A DNA stretch of 64,000 bases, from assembly GCF_003402235.1 (NCBI RefSeq), contig NZ_QEWO01000001.1:1054001-1118000 (forward strand), written 5' to 3'. The notes under the pieces were generated by a model, which saw nothing but the letters and a program-made list of their open reading frames with translations, searched no databases and was not told the DNA's origin. The DNA is from Parahaliea mediterranea. GTDB taxonomy: Bacteria > Pseudomonadota > Gammaproteobacteria > Pseudomonadales > Halieaceae. The position numbers and the translations under genes were made by a program. This document shows, in pieces, positions 61,914-64,000 of the stretch; the first letter of the stretch is position 1; each line of letters opens with the position of its first letter.

Positions 61914-61954
61914 TTTCTGACGGCTGTTTTCTGACGGCAGCTTTCTGACGGCAG
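61914..61954. repeat. 14-bp triple tandem repeat in the prsT leader
   Basis: TTTCTGACGGCTG (61914-61926) and TTTCTGACGGCAG (61928-61940 and 61942-61954) recur with a 14-bp period directly upstream of the prsT ribosome-binding site. The shared core is TTTCTGACGGC. In the transcript the repeats read as GCCGTCAGAAA, so they could be protein- or RNA-binding elements in the leader. Confidence 0.75.
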
Positions 61955-62104
61955 CTGTTAATCGGCTCAACTCACTCTAATGTATCCCGTACGGGGGGCA
62001 AACCGCCGCGGTGCGCTGCAGCGTGCGCTGGTTCACAGAAGGTGAGGAATGTCGATAACCGTGTGCTGGAGTATAGACCGCCGCCACACCTGCCGACCGG
62101 GGCC

Positions 62105-62143
62105 TGAAAAAAGAAATCCCCCGACAGCAGCTGCCGGAGGATT
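62105..62143 (-). terminator. Intrinsic terminator downstream of the PEP-CTERM gene
   Basis: On the minus strand an imperfect hairpin (62115-62143), with outer arms AATCC/GGATT and inner CCGGCAGC/GCTGTCGG, is followed by TTTCTTTTTT at 62105-62114. It lies about 40 bp past the stop codon of the PEP-CTERM gene and before the prsT leader. It should isolate the two transcripts. Confidence 0.85.
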
Positions 62144-62182
62144 GAGTGGGTAGTACGCGGGGCATTACCCGCGCGACACGCC

Positions 62183-63091
62183 TCAGTGGGCGCGACGCCG
62201 ACGCCAGCCGATCAGGGCAAGGCCACTCAGGCCAAAGCCGAACAGGGCAAGAATGGAAGGCTCCGGCACCCGGGCGGTCAGGTTCACCAGGAACTGGAAC
62301 TCGTTCAGGCCACCTTCAGGGGTGAGCAGGCCCACGCAGCCGGTTGCGCCAGCGCCGAGGACGGCTTCACAGGCTTCGTCGGGCAGCACATCCAGCGGGG
62401 AGCCGTCAGCCTGGGAGACGAAGAAGTTATAGAAATACCCGTTGAAGAAAAAGCTGGTATCCAGCGGGCCTGCGCCCTGCACGACAAAGGCATCCTGGCA
62501 GGGGTTGCCACCACCGGCTTCACAGGGCACCGCGTCGTTGTCGGTTTCCAGGAAGTTGATGGTCTGGGTGCCACTGGTCGGGAAGACCCCGGCCGGGCCG
62601 GCACCAGCCGCAGGCTGCATGAAGTAGAGGGTATCCAGGAAGGCTTGCACCAGGGTATTGCCATTCACCACATTATTCTGGTGCTGGTACAGCGTGGCCG
62701 AGGCGGAACCCTCCCAGAAGCCCGGGGCAGTGTTGTTCAGCAGCAGCTGGGTAGCGCTGCCGTCGGCCCCCATGCCCGCTAGGGCGGTGGTACCCACATT
62801 GGGGTTTACAATGTTGATAAAGCTCTGGCTGCTGCTCCCGGGAGGCCACAGCAGGGTGGCATCACCGGCCAGCGGGCCGGCAGTAATCGGGTTGGCCGCA
62901 TCGGCCGCGCCGCCACCTTCGACGGTTCCGCCGGTCCAGGCCGCGAACAATGCCCAGTCCCACAGGGTAATTGGCGCGGCGGCAACGCTGCCACTGAACA
63001 ACATGGCCACACCCAGGCCCAAGCCCTTGAGGGCGGTGCCAAGGCCAGGTGAGCCGCGATTTTGCCTGTCTTGCTTGTGTAGAAGTGTCAT
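62183..63091 (-). CDS. PEP-CTERM sorting-domain protein (exosortase A substrate)
   Basis: The 302-residue secreted protein has a signal peptide (about 1-39, ending V-A-A-A). A middle region has no recognised domain and contains several Cys. The C-terminal tag is P-E-P-S at about 279-282, a hydrophobic helix rich in Gly and Leu, and the basic tail W-R-R-R-R-A-H. This is the classic tripartite PEP-CTERM signal recognised by exosortase A. ATG 63091 has GGAGGAT 8 nt upstream. A consensus sigma-54 promoter lies about 100 bp before it and an intrinsic terminator follows. It is a probable cargo of xrtA in this window and of PrsR regulation. Confidence 0.93.
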   Translation of the reverse strand: MTLLHKQDRQNRGSPGLGTALKGLGLGVAMLFSGSVAAAPITLWDWALFAAWTGGTVEGGGAADAANPITAGPLAGDATLLWPPGSSSQSFINIVNPNVGTTALAGMGADGSATQLLLNNTAPGFWEGSASATLYQHQNNVVNGNTLVQAFLDTLYFMQPAAGAGPAGVFPTSGTQTINFLETDNDAVPCEAGGGNPCQDAFVVQGAGPLDTSFFFNGYFYNFFVSQADGSPLDVLPDEACEAVLGAGATGCVGLLTPEGGLNEFQFLVNLTARVPEPSILALFGFGLSGLALIGWRRRRAH

Positions 63092-63191
63092 TTCTCTATC
63101 CTCCACCTGGCTGCCAGGTGCTGTCAGTACCGTTCATTCCGTGATCAGTCAACAACCATCAAGCGGTGATCGCTGCTTGCAGTCAGAGGGG

Positions 63192-63207
63192 TGCAAAGCC
63201 AGTGCCA
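63192..63207 (-). promoter_or_regulatory. Sigma-54 promoter of the PEP-CTERM gene
   Basis: On the minus strand TGGCAC is followed by 5 nt and TTGCA, which matches the -24/-12 consensus. The expected start is near 63181, giving a leader of about 90 nt. PrsR, an NtrC-type activator encoded 6 kb away, is the obvious partner. Confidence 0.85.
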
Positions 63208-63228
63208 ATCCCGAAAAATCCCCGTTTC

Positions 63229-63239
63229 TCAATAGCTTA
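63229..63239. repeat. CAATAGCTTAA element, copy 1
   Basis: CAATAGCTTAA at 63229-63239 recurs perfectly at 63430-63440. The copies flank the two divergent promoters, one 21 bp upstream of the minus promoter and one 6 bp upstream of the plus promoter. Confidence 0.5.
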
Positions 63240-63342
63240 AAATTTGATCAATTGATAGTTACAAGGCAATTGTAAAAATGGCTGACAGGGTAGGCGGCTT
63301 CTCGCGCCTGCCGCCCAGCACGGATAAACAACCGAAAAAGTG

Positions 63343-63360
63343 CGACGCAGTTCACTGTCG
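63343..63360. promoter_or_regulatory. Imperfect palindrome, candidate PrsR enhancer site
   Basis: The sequence contains CAGT-TC-ACTG inside CGAC...GTCG-like arms. It lies about 87 bp upstream of the plus promoter and 136 bp upstream of the minus promoter, in the distance range for enhancer binding by NtrC-type regulators. No binding site is proven. Confidence 0.35.
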
Positions 63361-63429
63361 GAGAAATTTACAAAGTCGCCAGAGAGCCAAAGAATCATCG
63401 CCAGCTAATTTCCAAAATTTTTGTGAATT

Positions 63430-63440
63430 CAATAGCTTAA
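63430..63440. repeat. CAATAGCTTAA element, copy 2
   Basis: This is the second perfect copy of the 11-bp element, directly before the TGGCACG of the plus-strand sigma-54 promoter. It could be a shared regulator or IHF-like site. Confidence 0.5.
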
Positions 63441-63446
63441 CGTTTC

Positions 63447-63462
63447 TGGCACGATGCCTGCT
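63447..63462 (+). promoter_or_regulatory. Sigma-54 promoter of the second secreted-protein gene
   Basis: TGGCACG, 4 nt and CTGCT match the consensus TGGCACG-N4-TTGCW with one mismatch, and the GG and GC dinucleotides are correctly spaced. The expected start is near 63474, 63 bp before the gene. Confidence 0.75.
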
Positions 63463-63536
63463 TTGCATTCTGCGAGCCAGCCGGCTACGCACGTCGGGAC
63501 TCAACCTAGAAACAACAATCCCATGGGGGACTCGCA

Positions 63537-64000
63537 ATGAAAAAACTGCTTCAACAACTCACTCTGGCTGTTGGCGTGATTTTTGGTGCTTCGGCCAATG
63601 CGGCTGTGATCACTGACACCATCACCTTCGGCCCGGATTACATCGGCTACGGTGAAACCTTCAGCTATAGCCACGACCTGAGCGGCCAGTTCCTGCTGGG
63701 CACTGCAACCTCCGGCACGCTGACTATCAGCCTCACTGATGACAACTCAGTACCCGGCGGCTTTGCCGGCCTGCTCGAAGCTGCCTTTGAATTCATCGGC
63801 ACCGACCTGGCTACGGTTGTGGTGGAGCTGTTTGATTTTGACACTGGCGCTGCTGGCATCCCGGTTTCTCCCGGTGGTTCGCTGTTCGCTCCCAACCTGG
63901 ATACTGCAGCGCTGCTCGCACTGAACGCTGACGGTATTCTGAATATTGACGTCCGGGGCTTCCTGGGTGCTGATGACCTCTACATCAACAGCTCCAGCCT
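63537..64000 (+). CDS. Secreted protein, probable PEP-CTERM protein (partial, runs off window)
   Basis: From ATG 63537, with GGGGGA about 6 nt upstream, an open frame runs to the window end (154 codons visible). It starts with a Sec signal, M-K-K-L-L-Q-Q-L, ending A-N-A-A near residue 23. The mature part is rich in Gly, Thr, Ser and Asp with short strand-like segments, as in many PEP-CTERM proteins. The C-terminal tag, if any, lies outside the window. The sigma-54 promoter and the shared upstream element link it to the PEP-CTERM gene on the other strand, which supports the assignment. Confidence 0.8.
   Translation, partial: MKKLLQQLTLAVGVIFGASANAAVITDTITFGPDYIGYGETFSYSHDLSGQFLLGTATSGTLTISLTDDNSVPGGFAGLLEAAFEFIGTDLATVVVELFDFDTGAAGIPVSPGGSLFAPNLDTAALLALNADGILNIDVRGFLGADDLYINSSS

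Noticed and set aside
1-64000. CRISPR arrays, insertion sequences, tRNA or rRNA genes, prophage or attachment sites
   Set aside because: I saw no regularly spaced direct repeats of CRISPR size, no transposase or integrase frame, and no tRNA-like or rRNA-like sequence on either strand by inspection.

Overview
The window is almost entirely an exopolysaccharide biosynthesis and protein-sorting locus of the exosortase A (XrtA/EpsH)/PEP-CTERM type. GC-rich codon use, outer-membrane lipoproteins, an outer-membrane beta-barrel and the PrsK/PrsR/PrsT set point to a Gram-negative proteobacterium. A marine gammaproteobacterium, for example of the Halieaceae/Cellvibrionales kind, is my best guess, but no rRNA or core marker is present to prove it.

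Layout. (1) 1-4928, minus strand: a cut-off zinc-ribbon-like tail, a small membrane protein, the initiating sugar-phosphate transferase EpsB, a PLP decarboxylase and an acyl-CoA ligase of the XrtA family set. (2) 5053-13695, plus strand: a Wzy/WaaL-like membrane protein, a secreted TPR protein, a Wzx flippase, two sulfotransferases, an ATP-grasp/tyrosine-phosphatase fusion and an esterase. (3) 13740-16905, minus: two XrtA-associated alpha/beta hydrolases, an acyl carrier protein and a GT2. (4) 17160-23664, plus: a diheme beta-propeller protein resembling HzsA, then a translationally coupled trio of AsnB-like synthetase, deacetylase-like protein and FemAB/GNAT-like protein. (5) 23697-27572, minus: GNAT, ATP-grasp, a third sulfotransferase and a deacetylase. 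(6) 27600-48402, minus, tightly coupled: O-ligase, CapK-like enzyme, four glycosyltransferases, AsnB, XrtA-EpsI, FemAB, deacetylase, WecB, outer-membrane barrel, tyrosine autokinase, Wzz, Wza, an OmpA-like ORF and the ExeA-like ATPase. (7) 48536-51511, minus: an HPr-rel-A cassette (PqqD-like, HprK-like kinase, nucleotidyltransferase) beside a Tat-signal protein. (8) 51744-54082, minus: TviB/TviC-type genes for an N-acetylhexosaminuronic acid precursor. (9) 54272-57740, plus: PrsK-PrsR. (10) 57750-61895, minus: PrsT, a trypsin-like protease and a Wzb-like phosphatase. (11) 62183-64000: two divergent secreted proteins, one with an intact PEP-CTERM tag, each behind a sigma-54 type promoter.

How it fits together (inference). 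EpsB starts a repeat unit on undecaprenyl phosphate. The glycosyltransferases extend it with amino sugars and uronic acids supplied by WecB, TviC and TviB. FemAB/GNAT, ATP-grasp, AsnB, deacetylase and sulfotransferase proteins would decorate it. Wzx, the O-antigen-ligase-like proteins, Wzz, the tyrosine kinase, Wza and the barrel would move, polymerise and export it. XrtA cleaves PEP-CTERM proteins and hands them to the envelope. PrsK/PrsR, with sigma-54, would switch on the PEP-CTERM genes.

Most notable observations: a nine-A run containing an in-frame dnaX-type slippery heptamer at the end of the ATPase gene, which would fuse it to a TM-plus-OmpA ORF that has no ATG of its own before its membrane segment; an ATP-grasp/LMW-phosphatase fusion; an HzsA-like diheme protein; an AsnB-like protein without the glutaminase cysteine; the HprK/PqqD cassette beside a Tat-signal protein; and the divergent sigma-54 promoter pair.
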